From the NCBI GenBank assembly GCA_000153745.1, contig DS022282.1, positions 478,027 through 542,026 of the forward strand: a stretch of 64,000 nt of DNA. Direction: 5' to 3'. Made by a program: the position numbers and the translations under genes. Positions 38,156 to 47,520 of the stretch are shown piece by piece. The stretch comes from Rhodobacterales bacterium HTCC2255. Its GTDB lineage: Bacteria; Pseudomonadota; Alphaproteobacteria; Rhodobacterales; Rhodobacteraceae. The notes beneath the pieces were generated by a model. It did no database searches. It had not been told where the DNA came from and was given only the letters and a program-made list of their open reading frames with translations. Numbering within the stretch: the stretch's first letter is position 1; each line of letters begins with the position of its first letter.

Positions 38156-39136
38156 CTATTTTTTATATTGTTTAAAGTTTCTTCTATTACGGTTTAATAT
38201 GTGCTCTCCTGCTGTAATTTTCTCAAATTTATTTGGATTTTGAGAGAAGTCACTAGGATTTATTATAGTTTGGCTGGAAGGATCACAAAATATCGGAATG
38301 GAATACCGAGCACCTTCATTTCGATTTATCACACGATGCTTTGTCGAAACCAAATAACCATTTGTCCATCGCTCTAATAAGTCACCAATGTTACAAACAA
38401 AACTATTTTCTATAGGTGGCGCCTCAATCCATTCATCATCTTTGTTCAAAACTTGAAGACCGCCCTGCATATCTTGAAGTAAAATGGTTAAAACTCCAAA
38501 GTCTGTATGCGGGGAAGCACCAAAACGTTGTTCATTGAGATCGTTAAATTTCATTGGAGGATAGTAAACTAATTGACCTCTGCCCAATGGTTTCTTGTAG
38601 GCAAGTTCAAAAAAATCTTTAGGTTTTCCTAATCCATAAGCCAAAGCACTTAAAACAGACTTACTAAGATCAATTACAGCGTTATAATAAGGTAATACAT
38701 CACTCCTTAAGAATGGCGCAACATTATCTGGCCATTGGTTTGGGAAGACCATAGGTACTCCTGAAATAACATCTTGATCATCAGCATCAACATCCCATCC
38801 CCAAAAAAATACTTCTTTTGCATCATGTGTTTTTGCCCCTTCTAATTGCGCCATGCCTTGGCCCATCCATCCACGTTGATTAACATCTACTTCGATGGAT
38901 GATTTTGCATCTAAAGGAAGCTCAAAAAACCTTTTAGATGCATTAAAAGCTTGCGAAATTAATTCTGGTGAAATCCCATGACCTTTTATATAAAAAAAAC
39001 CTATTGATCTTGCAATGTGAACAAGTTCAATAGCAGTTTTTTCAAAACCATCTTTTGTGTGAATTTCTGAAATATCGACAACCGGTATCTGTTCAAAACT
39101 TGTAGATTTTGCCGATGCAAAGTCATTATTTTTCAT
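38156..39136 (-). CDS. 2-oxoglutarate/Fe(II) oxygenase, isopenicillin N synthase-like
   Basis: A 326-aa non-haem iron oxygenase. An N-terminal DIOX_N region (PVVDISEI, then GFFYIKGHGI) precedes the iron facial triad H210-x-D212 (SPHTDFG) and H267 (STKHRVIN), with R277 (RYSIP) as the 2-oxoglutarate anchor. It is the last gene of a run with an Asp/Glu-type racemase and a TRAP transporter, 11 bp after the racemase gene. It probably hydroxylates, desaturates or demethylates the imported compound; the substrate is unknown. A second family member lies at 56982. Confidence 0.87.
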   Translation of the reverse strand: MKNNDFASAKSTSFEQIPVVDISEIHTKDGFEKTAIELVHIARSIGFFYIKGHGISPELISQAFNASKRFFELPLDAKSSIEVDVNQRGWMGQGMAQLEGAKTHDAKEVFFWGWDVDADDQDVISGVPMVFPNQWPDNVAPFLRSDVLPYYNAVIDLSKSVLSALAYGLGKPKDFFELAYKKPLGRGQLVYYPPMKFNDLNEQRFGASPHTDFGVLTILLQDMQGGLQVLNKDDEWIEAPPIENSFVCNIGDLLERWTNGYLVSTKHRVINRNEGARYSIPIFCDPSSQTIINPSDFSQNPNKFEKITAGEHILNRNRRNFKQYKK

Positions 39137-39147
39137 TGCAAAGTCCT

Positions 39148-39816
39148 TTATAAAAAATATGGGTGTACAGAGTCAGGAAGTTCTTTCTCAATAGCAGTCA
39201 ATATATCATATATTGGTACATCAGAAATTCTTCGTATATCAATTTTATATGGTGGCAAATTAGTACATTCTAGTAGAATGCCTTTAGTAGATTTTTTTTT
39301 ATTTGCACGAACCACTGCACAAATATCAGCTGTAGCTTTTGAAATATCGATATGTGAAATATTATTTTCGATTATACTTTTAAGATGGGTATCAGAGTTC
39401 AATCCACATACTGATTTATTAAAAGCTTCGCAACCTATTGGTAGATGTGTAGGACCCAGCTTCGCAGCGTCAAAGGTTATTATCTGCAACTCAGGTGGTT
39501 TATAAATATTTTTCAAATGCTCTAATTGTCTAAGCGAAGACGAAATAAATGGGACATCACATACCTCGTCTAATTCATTTTGAAATGGAGAAAGAAAACC
39601 ACATGAAGTTGTAATTAAATCTCCAGTGGCTTTATTTATAGCATCGAAGAATGGATCTAAGTCAATTTGATTAGGATCAGCGCTAACAACCTGTTTCACA
39701 GTAGCATTTGGTACACGTATAATTTCCAGCTCACACTTAAATGTATCAAATGACCCCACATCGCCCGGAATACGTGGAAAGTGGGTATCGAGTTGTAGGA
39801 GAGTAATACGCTTCAA
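39148..39816 (-). CDS. Asp/Glu/hydantoin racemase-superfamily protein
   Basis: A 222-aa protein with paired cysteines at superfamily positions: C72 in ITTSCGFLSPFQ and C184 in LLECTNLPPY. It probably interconverts or isomerises amino-acid-like substrates through a two-cysteine proton shuttle. It is only distantly like the maleate-isomerase-type protein at 10477. Located 15 bp after dctM and before the 2OG oxygenase, downstream of a D-amino-acid-dehydrogenase-like gene, which suits a role in D/L interconversion. Confidence 0.75.
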   Translation of the reverse strand: MKRITLLQLDTHFPRIPGDVGSFDTFKCELEIIRVPNATVKQVVSADPNQIDLDPFFDAINKATGDLITTSCGFLSPFQNELDEVCDVPFISSSLRQLEHLKNIYKPPELQIITFDAAKLGPTHLPIGCEAFNKSVCGLNSDTHLKSIIENNISHIDISKATADICAVVRANKKKSTKGILLECTNLPPYKIDIRRISDVPIYDILTAIEKELPDSVHPYFL

Positions 39817-39831
39817 ATAATAACTTTCATG

Positions 39832-41139
39832 TTAATTTCGCGATCGAATGTTTTCAGGCAACCAAGTCGCAAGCTCTGGGAATACCACTAGAATTACAAC
39901 CATCAACAACATCAAACCAACCATTGGGATAGCAGTTTTTGCGATGTAACCAATCTCATGTTTAGTCATGCCTTGCAGAACAAATAGGTTAAACCCAATT
40001 GGAGGAGTAACTTGTGCAGTTTCAATAACCACAACAAGGAATATACCAAACCAAATCACATCAATGCCAGCGGCCCGGATCATTGGCTCTACGATTGCCA
40101 TAGTGAGAACAACAGATGACAACCCATCCATAAACATGCCCAAAATTAAATAGAACACTGTCAGCACGGCGATCAATGCGATAGGTGATAAATTATACCC
40201 TTCGATCAGTTCTGCCATTGCACGTGGCAATCCAGTGAACCCCATTGAAAGCGATAGAAATGCCGCCCCCATCAGGATCAATGCAATCATTGCTGAAGTG
40301 CGTGTAGCACCCATCAAACTCGTTGAAAAAGTTTTCCAATTTAATGATCCCTGAAAAGCAGATAGTGTAAGTGCACCTACAACACCAACTGCAGCAGCCT
40401 CTGTTGCAGTTGCGTAACCTGTGTACATTGAACCAATAACGACAAATACTAAGCCCATTACAGGCAACAAAAACATGCTTTCTTTCATCATCTGGCCAAA
40501 AGACATCGCAGGTTCAGGCTTTGGGCGTGGACCTTTTGTCGTAAAGTGCCAAAAAACGATATAGGCCATAAATAACCCAGACAGAACCAACCCAGGGAAT
40601 ATACCCGCCATAAAGAGTTTAGTAATACTTTCGTTGATAGATACCCCGTAGACAATCAATGTGAGAGATGGTGGTATCATCAAGCCCAAGGTAGCCGCAC
40701 CAGCCAATGTACCAATGATCATATGCTCAGGATAACCCCGTGAGCGTAGCTCTGGGATCGACATTTTACCAACCATATTCAAAGTGGCTGCAGAAGACCC
40801 TGAAACAGCCGCAAAAATGGTACAGCCTGCAATGTTTGTATGTAATAACCCACCTGGTAAGAACCGCAACCAGGGTGCAAGTCCACGAAATAGATCTTGT
40901 GACAATCGAGTTCTAAATAATATCTCACCCATCCAAATAAATAGAGGGAGCGCAGTTAATGTCCAACTACTTGCGCCAGTCCAAATAGTTGTAATCATTG
41001 CATCACCTGCAGGACGAGATGTGAATAACTCCATTCCAACCCAAGCAACACCCATTAGGGCCAAACCTACCCAGACAGAACTACCAAGCAGTAAGAATAA
41101 TACAAAAAGAAAAATAAATATTGCATAGAGTTCGGTCAT
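39832..41139 (-). CDS. dctM: TRAP transporter large permease (DctM)
   Basis: A 435-aa membrane protein with about twelve hydrophobic segments that forms the ion-coupled transport channel. Family hallmarks are LPLFIWMGEILFRTRLS, GSSAATLNMVGKMSIPELRSRGYP, and the C-terminal TPPIGFNLFVLQGMT. It overlaps dctQ by 4 bp (ATGA). Confidence 0.92.
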   Translation of the reverse strand: MTELYAIFIFLFVLFLLLGSSVWVGLALMGVAWVGMELFTSRPAGDAMITTIWTGASSWTLTALPLFIWMGEILFRTRLSQDLFRGLAPWLRFLPGGLLHTNIAGCTIFAAVSGSSAATLNMVGKMSIPELRSRGYPEHMIIGTLAGAATLGLMIPPSLTLIVYGVSINESITKLFMAGIFPGLVLSGLFMAYIVFWHFTTKGPRPKPEPAMSFGQMMKESMFLLPVMGLVFVVIGSMYTGYATATEAAAVGVVGALTLSAFQGSLNWKTFSTSLMGATRTSAMIALILMGAAFLSLSMGFTGLPRAMAELIEGYNLSPIALIAVLTVFYLILGMFMDGLSSVVLTMAIVEPMIRAAGIDVIWFGIFLVVVIETAQVTPPIGFNLFVLQGMTKHEIGYIAKTAIPMVGLMLLMVVILVVFPELATWLPENIRSRN

Positions 41140-41849
41140 TCGACGGTCTCACTTTTAATGCTAGTGACTTTATTAATTAACAGTCGATAAAGATTATCCC
41201 ACACAGCAATTGCCAAAAGTATTGTACCAATAGACATTGCAATTTGTGGCAACCAAACAGGTGTATAAACCATGTCTGAACTAGAACTTGCCCATAACTC
41301 TAACCAATTCCATGGCCATGTACCAAATGTTGCAACCACAGTCAAAACCCATTCAGGAACCTGATCTAAACCTTGGGTTCTATCATTTAGCATCTCTGAA
41401 AAGAAATTTGTTTTTACCGCGTAACGCGCAAAATATGTTGCAGTTATTGCAGAAATTAACATCGCGAACGCGTCTAACCAGTAGCGCAAAAAATCATTCA
41501 TATTTAAAAAAATAGAAACACGGATGTGAGCGCCGTGGTTTAAGGTATAAGCTAGCGCAAAGAATGAGGTGCAAGCCATTGCATACCCTGCAAATTCTGT
41601 GCCCCCGGGAAACACCGTACCTGTCCACCTTGAAACCATTTGACCAACGATTAAACAAAGTATTATTGCCATAAAGCTTGCTGCAATTACACCAGAAATT
41701 TTATAGATTGGATCTAATACACGCCAAACAGGCGTTATAATTCTTCGTGCAATATTTCTGTTATAAAGGCAAAAAAGAGCAAACAAGCTTGGTGCAATAA
41801 ATAACCAAAACCAAAGAGGAAGACCCAAAATGGGCTGCCAATCACGCAT
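41136..41849 (-). CDS. dctQ: TRAP transporter small permease (DctQ)
   Basis: A 237-aa membrane protein, longer than most DctQ proteins (about 160-200 aa). It has an extra N-terminal hydrophobic segment before the conserved region with WTGTVFPGGTEFAGYAMA, then LNHGAHIRVSIFL. It connects the binding protein with DctM. Located 57 bp after dctP, separated by a hairpin, and coupled to dctM. Confidence 0.88.
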   Translation of the reverse strand: MRDWQPILGLPLWFWLFIAPSLFALFCLYNRNIARRIITPVWRVLDPIYKISGVIAASFMAIILCLIVGQMVSRWTGTVFPGGTEFAGYAMACTSFFALAYTLNHGAHIRVSIFLNMNDFLRYWLDAFAMLISAITATYFARYAVKTNFFSEMLNDRTQGLDQVPEWVLTVVATFGTWPWNWLELWASSSSDMVYTPVWLPQIAMSIGTILLAIAVWDNLYRLLINKVTSIKSETVE

Positions 41850-41870
41850 ATGTTAATGTCCCGAATAAAT

Positions 41871-41894
41871 AGGCCCTATCAATTGATAGGGCCT
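41871..41894 (-). terminator. intercistronic hairpin between dctP and dctQ
   Basis: AGGCCCTATC-AATT-GATAGGGCCT is a perfect 10-bp stem with a 4-nt loop, 12 bp after the dctP stop. On the coding strand no T-run follows, so it probably protects the dctP transcript end rather than terminates fully. Confidence 0.72.
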
Positions 41895-41906
41895 TAACTT
41901 TGGTTT

Positions 41907-42887
41907 TTAATTAGCCATCGCTTTGTAATTATCAATGATTGCTTGACCATCAGAACCTGCTGCTGACAACCAATCAGCTGTCATTTTAGTGCCAATTGCT
42001 TCCAACTCAGCTAAGAAATCTAAGCTTGCATCTTCAACGGACATGCCATTTGCAGATAATTGTTCAAAGTACCAATTTGCCAATTCAGCAGATTTTGCAG
42101 AACATGCTGCGCCTGTTTCATCAGCAGCTTTTTGGACATTGGCTTTAGTATCAGCTCCTAAACCATCCCAAATACCCTTGTTTACAATAACATAATTACG
42201 CGGCAACCATGCATTAACTTTGTAATAATGCGTCAAAGATTCCCAAACTTTACGATCGTATCCTGTTGAACCAGAAGAAATGAAGCTTTCTGCAACGCCT
42301 GTTGCTAATGCTTGTGACAATTCTGCAGCTTCAACTTGTACTGGAACCATACCTAACTCTTCTGCAAATGTAGCAGTTGCAGAATTATATGACCGGAATT
42401 TAATACCTTGCGTGTCCGCAGAAGAATTTACAGCTTTTTTGAAGTAAAACCCCTGTCCTGGCCAAGGGCAAGTATATAGTGCCACAAGATTTAAATCAGA
42501 TAATTGAGAATTAACTTTATCTTTAGCTGCTGCCCATAGCTTATCATTAGCTTCATAAGTAGTTGCTAAAAAAGGGAGATTGTCCCAACCTAGTAGTGGA
42601 GCTTCATTTGCATGCGCTGACATGAAGCGTTCACCAATTGGAGCTTGGCCTGTTTGTACTGCTCGCTTAATTTCTCCACCTTTAAATAATGAACCACCTG
42701 GATGAACTGTTATGTTTATGTCACCACCAGTGTAATCACGAACTTTATCAGCAAAAATTACGCCCATTTCTGAATGGAAATTGCTTGCTGAGTATGCCAT
42801 AGGCATATCCCAATTTTCTGCAATAGCCGTACCTGCAGCCAAAACACCCGCGACTGATACAGCAATCATTTTTGTATATTTTTTCAT
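41907..42887 (-). CDS. dctP: TRAP transporter periplasmic binding protein (DctP)
   Basis: A 326-aa DctP-family receptor. A signal peptide ends near GTAIAEN, then the typical region FADKVRDYTGGDINITVHPGGSLFKG, and the substrate-arginine segment GIKFRSYNSATATF, where the conserved arginine contacts a carboxylate. The ligand is therefore likely an organic or amino acid. It lies 38 bp downstream of a DadA-like gene and heads the dctPQM set. Confidence 0.9.
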   Translation of the reverse strand: MKKYTKMIAVSVAGVLAAGTAIAENWDMPMAYSASNFHSEMGVIFADKVRDYTGGDINITVHPGGSLFKGGEIKRAVQTGQAPIGERFMSAHANEAPLLGWDNLPFLATTYEANDKLWAAAKDKVNSQLSDLNLVALYTCPWPGQGFYFKKAVNSSADTQGIKFRSYNSATATFAEELGMVPVQVEAAELSQALATGVAESFISSGSTGYDRKVWESLTHYYKVNAWLPRNYVIVNKGIWDGLGADTKANVQKAADETGAACSAKSAELANWYFEQLSANGMSVEDASLDFLAELEAIGTKMTADWLSAAGSDGQAIIDNYKAMAN

Positions 42888-42925
42888 TAATTTAGTCCTC
42901 CCTTTTATAGCGCTCTAAATAATCA

Positions 42926-44164
42926 TCACATGTAACGATTTGGATTAAATTCGCTTAAATCAATATTTGGTTTTTTTTGATCTATAAGATCTGCAAGTAT
43001 ACGGCCAGTTTTTGCGCCTCCTGTCAAGCCAACGTGCTGATGCCCAAAGCCAGTTAGAACATTATCATATTTATTTACTCGCCCAATTATAGGCAAACTA
43101 TTGGCGGTAGTTGGCCGATGCCCAAGCCATTCATCTAAGCGATCATATCTTATTTCAGGGAATAATTTAGCAGCATTAGATTTTAATAGTTCAACCGGCG
43201 CTTTACTGGCCACTGCATTCAAACCACCAAACTCAACAACCCCAGCCAATCGAATGCGACCGTCCATGGGTGTAACGACAAACTTCCCAGATGCTACCAT
43301 AATGGGTGCTTTTGGCATAATAGATGGATTAACTAACTCAATGTGATATCCACGTTCACTTTCAAATGGAACAGACAACCCAAGTTGTTTAGCAATATCT
43401 CCAGACCAAGGACCCAGAGTAAAAATAATATGATCTGCCAAGATATCTTCGCCGTCAGTCTTTACGCCAATGAGGCTTCTTCCATTTTCAATTAAGCCCG
43501 TGACACTAGACTTAATAAAAGTTCCACCATTTTTTTCAAAATGCTGAGCTAATTTTTTTATATAAGCTCCAGGATCACTTATTTTACCATGATTTTTGTT
43601 AGCAACGACTACCTCAAATTTATTTTTGTAAATATTATCAAGTTTCTCAAATTCATCTTTATTAAGAACTTTAAAAGATATACCGTTTTTTTTACGGACA
43701 TCCCATGCAAATGCATCTGCATCAAAAGCAGCTTTAGTTTCGTATCCAAAATAATAATCATCATTTGTGATATATTTTTCTGCACCTGTTCCATCTGCCA
43801 ACGCACGATGTTGTTCAACTGTGTCGTAAAGCAATTTTGACATTGCCTTTGCATAAAGTTTTACATGATTTGAATTTGCATGAGACAGATATTTTATTAA
43901 AAAAGGAAAAACTTTAGGCAGATATTTCCATCGTACAAAAAGTGGTGCGTTTGGGGCTAAAATCATCTTTGGAATTTTAGCTAATAAACCAGGAGTTGTA
44001 ATTGGTATAATAGATCCAGCAGCTAAAACGCCAGCATTTCCATATGATGTACCTGAAGCTGGTCCTTCACGATCGATCAAAATAACTTCGTGGCCAGCAC
44101 GTTGCAACCAAATAGCACTTGAAACTCCATTAATGCCTGCGCCAGCAACAACTACTTTTGCCAT
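42926..44164 (-). CDS. FAD-dependent D-amino acid dehydrogenase (DadA-like)
   Basis: A 412-aa DAO-family flavoenzyme. FAD-binding VVVAGAGINGVSSAIWLQRAG at the N-terminus, GTSYGNAGVL as the DadA-type second motif, and near the C-terminus WLGHRPTTANSLPIIGR and GHQHVGLTGGAKTG. DadA oxidises D-amino acids to 2-oxo acids and passes electrons to the respiratory chain; close relatives oxidise D-hydroxyproline. Its position directly upstream of a TRAP transporter and a racemase supports catabolism of an imported D- or cyclic amino acid. Confidence 0.86.
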   Translation of the reverse strand: MAKVVVAGAGINGVSSAIWLQRAGHEVILIDREGPASGTSYGNAGVLAAGSIIPITTPGLLAKIPKMILAPNAPLFVRWKYLPKVFPFLIKYLSHANSNHVKLYAKAMSKLLYDTVEQHRALADGTGAEKYITNDDYYFGYETKAAFDADAFAWDVRKKNGISFKVLNKDEFEKLDNIYKNKFEVVVANKNHGKISDPGAYIKKLAQHFEKNGGTFIKSSVTGLIENGRSLIGVKTDGEDILADHIIFTLGPWSGDIAKQLGLSVPFESERGYHIELVNPSIMPKAPIMVASGKFVVTPMDGRIRLAGVVEFGGLNAVASKAPVELLKSNAAKLFPEIRYDRLDEWLGHRPTTANSLPIIGRVNKYDNVLTGFGHQHVGLTGGAKTGRILADLIDQKKPNIDLSEFNPNRYM

Positions 44165-44227
44165 AAGCTTTCTTTCAAATTAGTTATTTTTAATTTTGAT
44201 CAAATTTAGTTATAACTCAATACCTAA

Positions 44228-44602
44228 CTACGCATTCCTTTGCTTATAGTAAGTGTCTTTGTGAACAATCATTCCATCTTTAAAAGTTAAAATATCAACA
44301 CTTAGATATTCTTCAGTGGTCCCATCTTTATGTTTGGCGGTTCGACGATATTCACAATAAGCCTTATTCGCAACAATGCCACATGCCAATGTTTCCCAAT
44401 GAACATTGTCAACTTTTTCAAAAAGACCTGAAAAAACTCCTCGGATCACATCTGCACCTTGGAAACGAACACCATGTTCTTCAGTGCCAACTGCATGATC
44501 AAATATTGCGTTGGGTGCAAAATATTGCATTACCTCATCAATATCATTTGCATTAAATGCGTCTCCAACAGCATCTACCATTTTGCGTGTTAGCTCTTTC
44601 AT
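44228..44602 (-). CDS. SnoaL-like / NTF2-fold protein
   Basis: A 124-aa single-domain protein with an alpha+beta-barrel pattern typical of the SnoaL/NTF2-like group: FNANDIDEVMQYFAPNAIFDH at residues 17-37, and a later DGTTEEYLSVDILTFKDGMI. Such proteins serve as small cyclases, isomerases, dehydratases or binding proteins. It overlaps the upstream hydrolase gene by 4 bp (ATGA), so they are co-translated. The function is unknown. Confidence 0.78.
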   Translation of the reverse strand: MKELTRKMVDAVGDAFNANDIDEVMQYFAPNAIFDHAVGTEEHGVRFQGADVIRGVFSGLFEKVDNVHWETLACGIVANKAYCEYRRTAKHKDGTTEEYLSVDILTFKDGMIVHKDTYYKQRNA

Positions 44603-45495
44603 CTATTTGTCCTTTCTAGGCCAAGAATGGCACATATTTTATTGAAGAAAATACTACCCGGATCAGCCAGTACATTTAATTCGTCAAAATGGTCTACATT
44701 TGGAACAACATACATATCGATCTGTCTTTCGGAAGTATTAAAACTATTCACATACATTTGTGATTGGCGATGAAACTCAGTCGTTTCAGCACCACCTACA
44801 ACGACCAATTGTTGCGCATCAGTAGAAGGCGGATGATTAGTCATTGGGCTTTCATGATCTGCTTCTTCAATATCCATTTTAAGATTTGCGTTAAGAGCCG
44901 ACGTCAAGCGAACCGGTTCCAAATAACTAAGTGGCGAAACAGGAATTCCAGCTTTTATAATATCCAATGGAAATGCTGGGTCTCGAGTTGGCCAATCAGT
45001 AGCCATCATCATTTGTGTTAAATGTCCCCCAGCAGAATGCCCCATGACACATATCCTATCACGGTTAATACCTAGTATGTTATTATTGCTCCAGATAAAA
45101 CTAATGGCCTCTCGAAGCTCTTCTGAAATACGCGTCATACTAATATTTGGGCAAAGGTCATAACCTACAACGATAACATTCACACCGCGATTAACAAATG
45201 GTGTCGCCAAAAAGCTATAAATAGATTTATCACCACGTTGCCAATAACCACCATGTATCCATATTAAAGTCGGTGCTTTATTATCCCCACATCGAAACAC
45301 GTCCAGCTTTTGCTTGTCTCCATCAGCATATCGAACATCCAATATGCAATCCAAATTATCACGCGCTATTTGACTTTCAGCGATCCATTTTGGAATTACA
45401 GTTTCTTCGTAGTCTGGCCGACCTGCTCGCAAATTGTATTGTGCATCAAACCATTCAGGTGAATTTCCTTCATGAAATTTTAAGTAATTTGTCAT
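44599..45495 (-). CDS. alpha/beta hydrolase, arylformamidase (kynurenine formamidase)-like
   Basis: A 298-aa serine hydrolase. The oxyanion motif HGGYW at residues 81-85 is diagnostic of the kynurenine-formamidase/carboxylesterase group; the nucleophile is S154 in GHSAGGHL, and the catalytic histidine is in VPNVDHFDELN near the C-terminus. It probably hydrolyses an amide, formamide or ester. Nothing from tryptophan breakdown is nearby, so the substrate is likely different. Co-translated with the SnoaL-like gene. Confidence 0.83.
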   Translation of the reverse strand: MTNYLKFHEGNSPEWFDAQYNLRAGRPDYEETVIPKWIAESQIARDNLDCILDVRYADGDKQKLDVFRCGDNKAPTLIWIHGGYWQRGDKSIYSFLATPFVNRGVNVIVVGYDLCPNISMTRISEELREAISFIWSNNNILGINRDRICVMGHSAGGHLTQMMMATDWPTRDPAFPLDIIKAGIPVSPLSYLEPVRLTSALNANLKMDIEEADHESPMTNHPPSTDAQQLVVVGGAETTEFHRQSQMYVNSFNTSERQIDMYVVPNVDHFDELNVLADPGSIFFNKICAILGLERTNR

Positions 45496-45561
45496 GATTG
45501 ATCCTCTATTAAAATTTTATAAAAAAAGTGACTATAGAAGACCGATAGTTGATTTGTTTTG

Positions 45562-46239
45562 TCATGTTATTCCTTCTGACTCACAGGCTTTTTCAAGTGC
45601 AGCCCAATCGGTAGGATTCTCACCAAAATGACGCATGACATTTTTGCGGTAAGCTGGCCTTTCAGATAATCTTTGATACCAAGCCTCAACATTAGGCAGT
45701 TTTGGTCGGTCAACTTTAATATTAAAATATCGATAAACAATACAACCCAGAGGAATATCACCCATCGTGAACTTGTCACCACAAACGTAAGCTTGGTTTG
45801 ACAAATGTTGATCGAGAATAGTTAGTGCTTCATGTGCTTCATCACGTAAGCGTGTAATTTTTACTATATCACGCTCTGCTGGTTCAGTGCGTACCGTAGC
45901 AAAAAACAAATAAATAACAGGACCAAACGCTTTACTCGCAGACCACTCCATCCATTGATCTGCTATTGCTTTTACTTGAGGATCTGATGGTAATAGTGAC
46001 CCTTTTCCATACTTCTCAGATAAATAACGGATAATGGATAGGCTTTCCCATAATGCAAATTCACCATCTTGAATGGCTGGTATCATACGATTGGGATTAA
46101 TTTTTGCATACTGATCAGTATCAAGCTTGCCAAAGCTACCACCCGCCAGCATTAAATCATATTTTAAACCTAATTCATTTAGTGCCCAAATAACTGGTAT
46201 GACGTTTGAAGAATAAGGTCGCCCCCATACTTTAAGCAT
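45562..46239 (-). CDS. glutathione S-transferase family protein
   Basis: A 225-aa cytosolic GST. An N-terminal thioredoxin-like domain (LKVWGRPYSSNVIPVIWAL, then NPNRMIPAIQDGEFALWESLSI with the cis-proline and the ESxxI gamma-glutamyl contact) precedes a helical C-terminal domain. It overlaps the LLM monooxygenase gene by 8 bp, so the two are co-translated, suggesting that glutathione adds to or reduces a reactive product of the monooxygenase. Confidence 0.88.
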   Translation of the reverse strand: MLKVWGRPYSSNVIPVIWALNELGLKYDLMLAGGSFGKLDTDQYAKINPNRMIPAIQDGEFALWESLSIIRYLSEKYGKGSLLPSDPQVKAIADQWMEWSASKAFGPVIYLFFATVRTEPAERDIVKITRLRDEAHEALTILDQHLSNQAYVCGDKFTMGDIPLGCIVYRYFNIKVDRPKLPNVEAWYQRLSERPAYRKNVMRHFGENPTDWAALEKACESEGIT

Positions 46240-47422
46240 TAATATCTTCCCTCTTTTGAGCTATAGATTGAGTTCCAAAACGTGGTACTACACTTTCGAA
46301 TAAACGTTTCCAACTCGCAAGAATTTTCTCGTATGGAACTCCAGTATATTGCTGCATAAGCATTAAATGATCTAAGCCAATAGTTTCTTGCTTTTCAGCA
46401 AATCTATCAGCAACATAGTCTGCATCTCCCACCACAATAATTCCACGCTTATTTAAAAAGTCGAACCAGTCCATTTTATCGTCTTCAGGTGTCATTTCTT
46501 CACCAATGTCTAGATATCCTCGCTTAGTCCATTCACCGGCAGGTCGAGACCCCCCAAGGAATTCATAATATGCATTAATAGCCGGCCGAATAGTATCGAT
46601 AGCTTCCTGCATTGTTTCGCCAACATAGAATGAGGTACATACTCCCACCCCTTCTCCTAATTCAACTTCTCTATTTGAACTTTTTGCTAGTGCGTCACGG
46701 TATGTTTCCCAACAAGACAGAGTAGCCTTAGGGCCTGCAGACATGGAGATAACACCCCAACCTTTTTCACCGGCTAGTTTAAAAGTAGGTGGGGCATTAG
46801 ACATTAGCCACACAGGGGGATGTTTGTCTGTGTAGGGCCGAGGGTGAATATACATGGCCTTATATTCACCGTTTTCATCATGATATCTGGGATCTAAAGG
46901 TTCAAAAAATCGGTTTTTTTCTTGCCAACCTGGCACAGGAAACTCCCAAAATTCACCCTTATGGGTAAAAACTTCATTGTTCCAAGCTTTTAATATAATT
47001 TCCAGATTTTCTTGATATAGCCGCATGACCTTATCATTATTCCTTCGATCTGCATCAGGATTAAATTGTATTGTAGAACGTTCATTTATCCCTTTAGCAA
47101 CACCAAAATCTACTCTTCCCAATGTCATATTATCAAGCATTGCAACATCTTCAGCCACACGAATAGGATGCCAGTCTGGCAAAACTATAGGTGCAGTACC
47201 TACTCGTAATTTTTCGCAATGAGCTGCAATATGAGTTGCCATTTGTATTGGATTTGGTGGCGCATTCATGTAGCCATTATGTGCAAAATGGTGCTCAGTA
47301 AACCATGCAGTCGTAAAGCCAGCCTGCTCAGCCAAAGTGCACTGTTCCTTTATCATTTCTAATACTTGTGGCCATGGTTTTGTTTCACCAGGGCTAAAAT
47401 TTGCAATTATATCAAATCTCAT
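46232..47422 (-). CDS. LLM-class (luciferase-like) flavin-dependent monooxygenase
   Basis: A 396-aa TIM-barrel monooxygenase that would use FMNH2 and O2. AEQAGFTTAWFTEHHFAHNGYMNAPP, LRVGTAPIVLPDWHPIRVAEDVAMLD and TLGRVDFGVAKG are hallmark luciferase-family segments. A GDADYVADRFAE segment marks the C-terminus. Members oxidise thioethers, sulfonates, amines or aromatic ketones; the sequence does not decide. It heads a four-gene minus-strand module, divergent from an XRE-cupin regulator across a long perfect inverted repeat. Confidence 0.87.
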   Translation of the reverse strand: MRFDIIANFSPGETKPWPQVLEMIKEQCTLAEQAGFTTAWFTEHHFAHNGYMNAPPNPIQMATHIAAHCEKLRVGTAPIVLPDWHPIRVAEDVAMLDNMTLGRVDFGVAKGINERSTIQFNPDADRRNNDKVMRLYQENLEIILKAWNNEVFTHKGEFWEFPVPGWQEKNRFFEPLDPRYHDENGEYKAMYIHPRPYTDKHPPVWLMSNAPPTFKLAGEKGWGVISMSAGPKATLSCWETYRDALAKSSNREVELGEGVGVCTSFYVGETMQEAIDTIRPAINAYYEFLGGSRPAGEWTKRGYLDIGEEMTPEDDKMDWFDFLNKRGIIVVGDADYVADRFAEKQETIGLDHLMLMQQYTGVPYEKILASWKRLFESVVPRFGTQSIAQKREDINA

Positions 47423-47439
47423 GATTAAATCGTAGATCC

Positions 47440-47474
47440 AGTTAGTTGAATTTTATTATCAAATTCAACTAACT
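47440..47474. promoter_or_regulatory. long perfect inverted repeat, probable operator of the XRE-cupin regulator
   Basis: AGTTAGTTGAATTT (47440-47453) and AAATTCAACTAACT (47461-47474) are perfect 14-bp arms around a 7-bp TATTATC spacer. It lies in the 98-bp gap between the starts of the LLM monooxygenase and XRE-cupin genes, where a terminator would make no sense, so an operator shared by both is likely. Confidence 0.75.
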
Positions 47475-47520
47475 AGATATTTAGGTGGAAAGTCAAGAAA
47501 GTTTATTTTAGAATTGTGGT

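Noticed and set aside
41871-41894. dctP-dctQ hairpin as a complete transcription terminator
   Set aside because: No T-run follows on the coding strand, and dctQ and dctM downstream have no other visible promoter.
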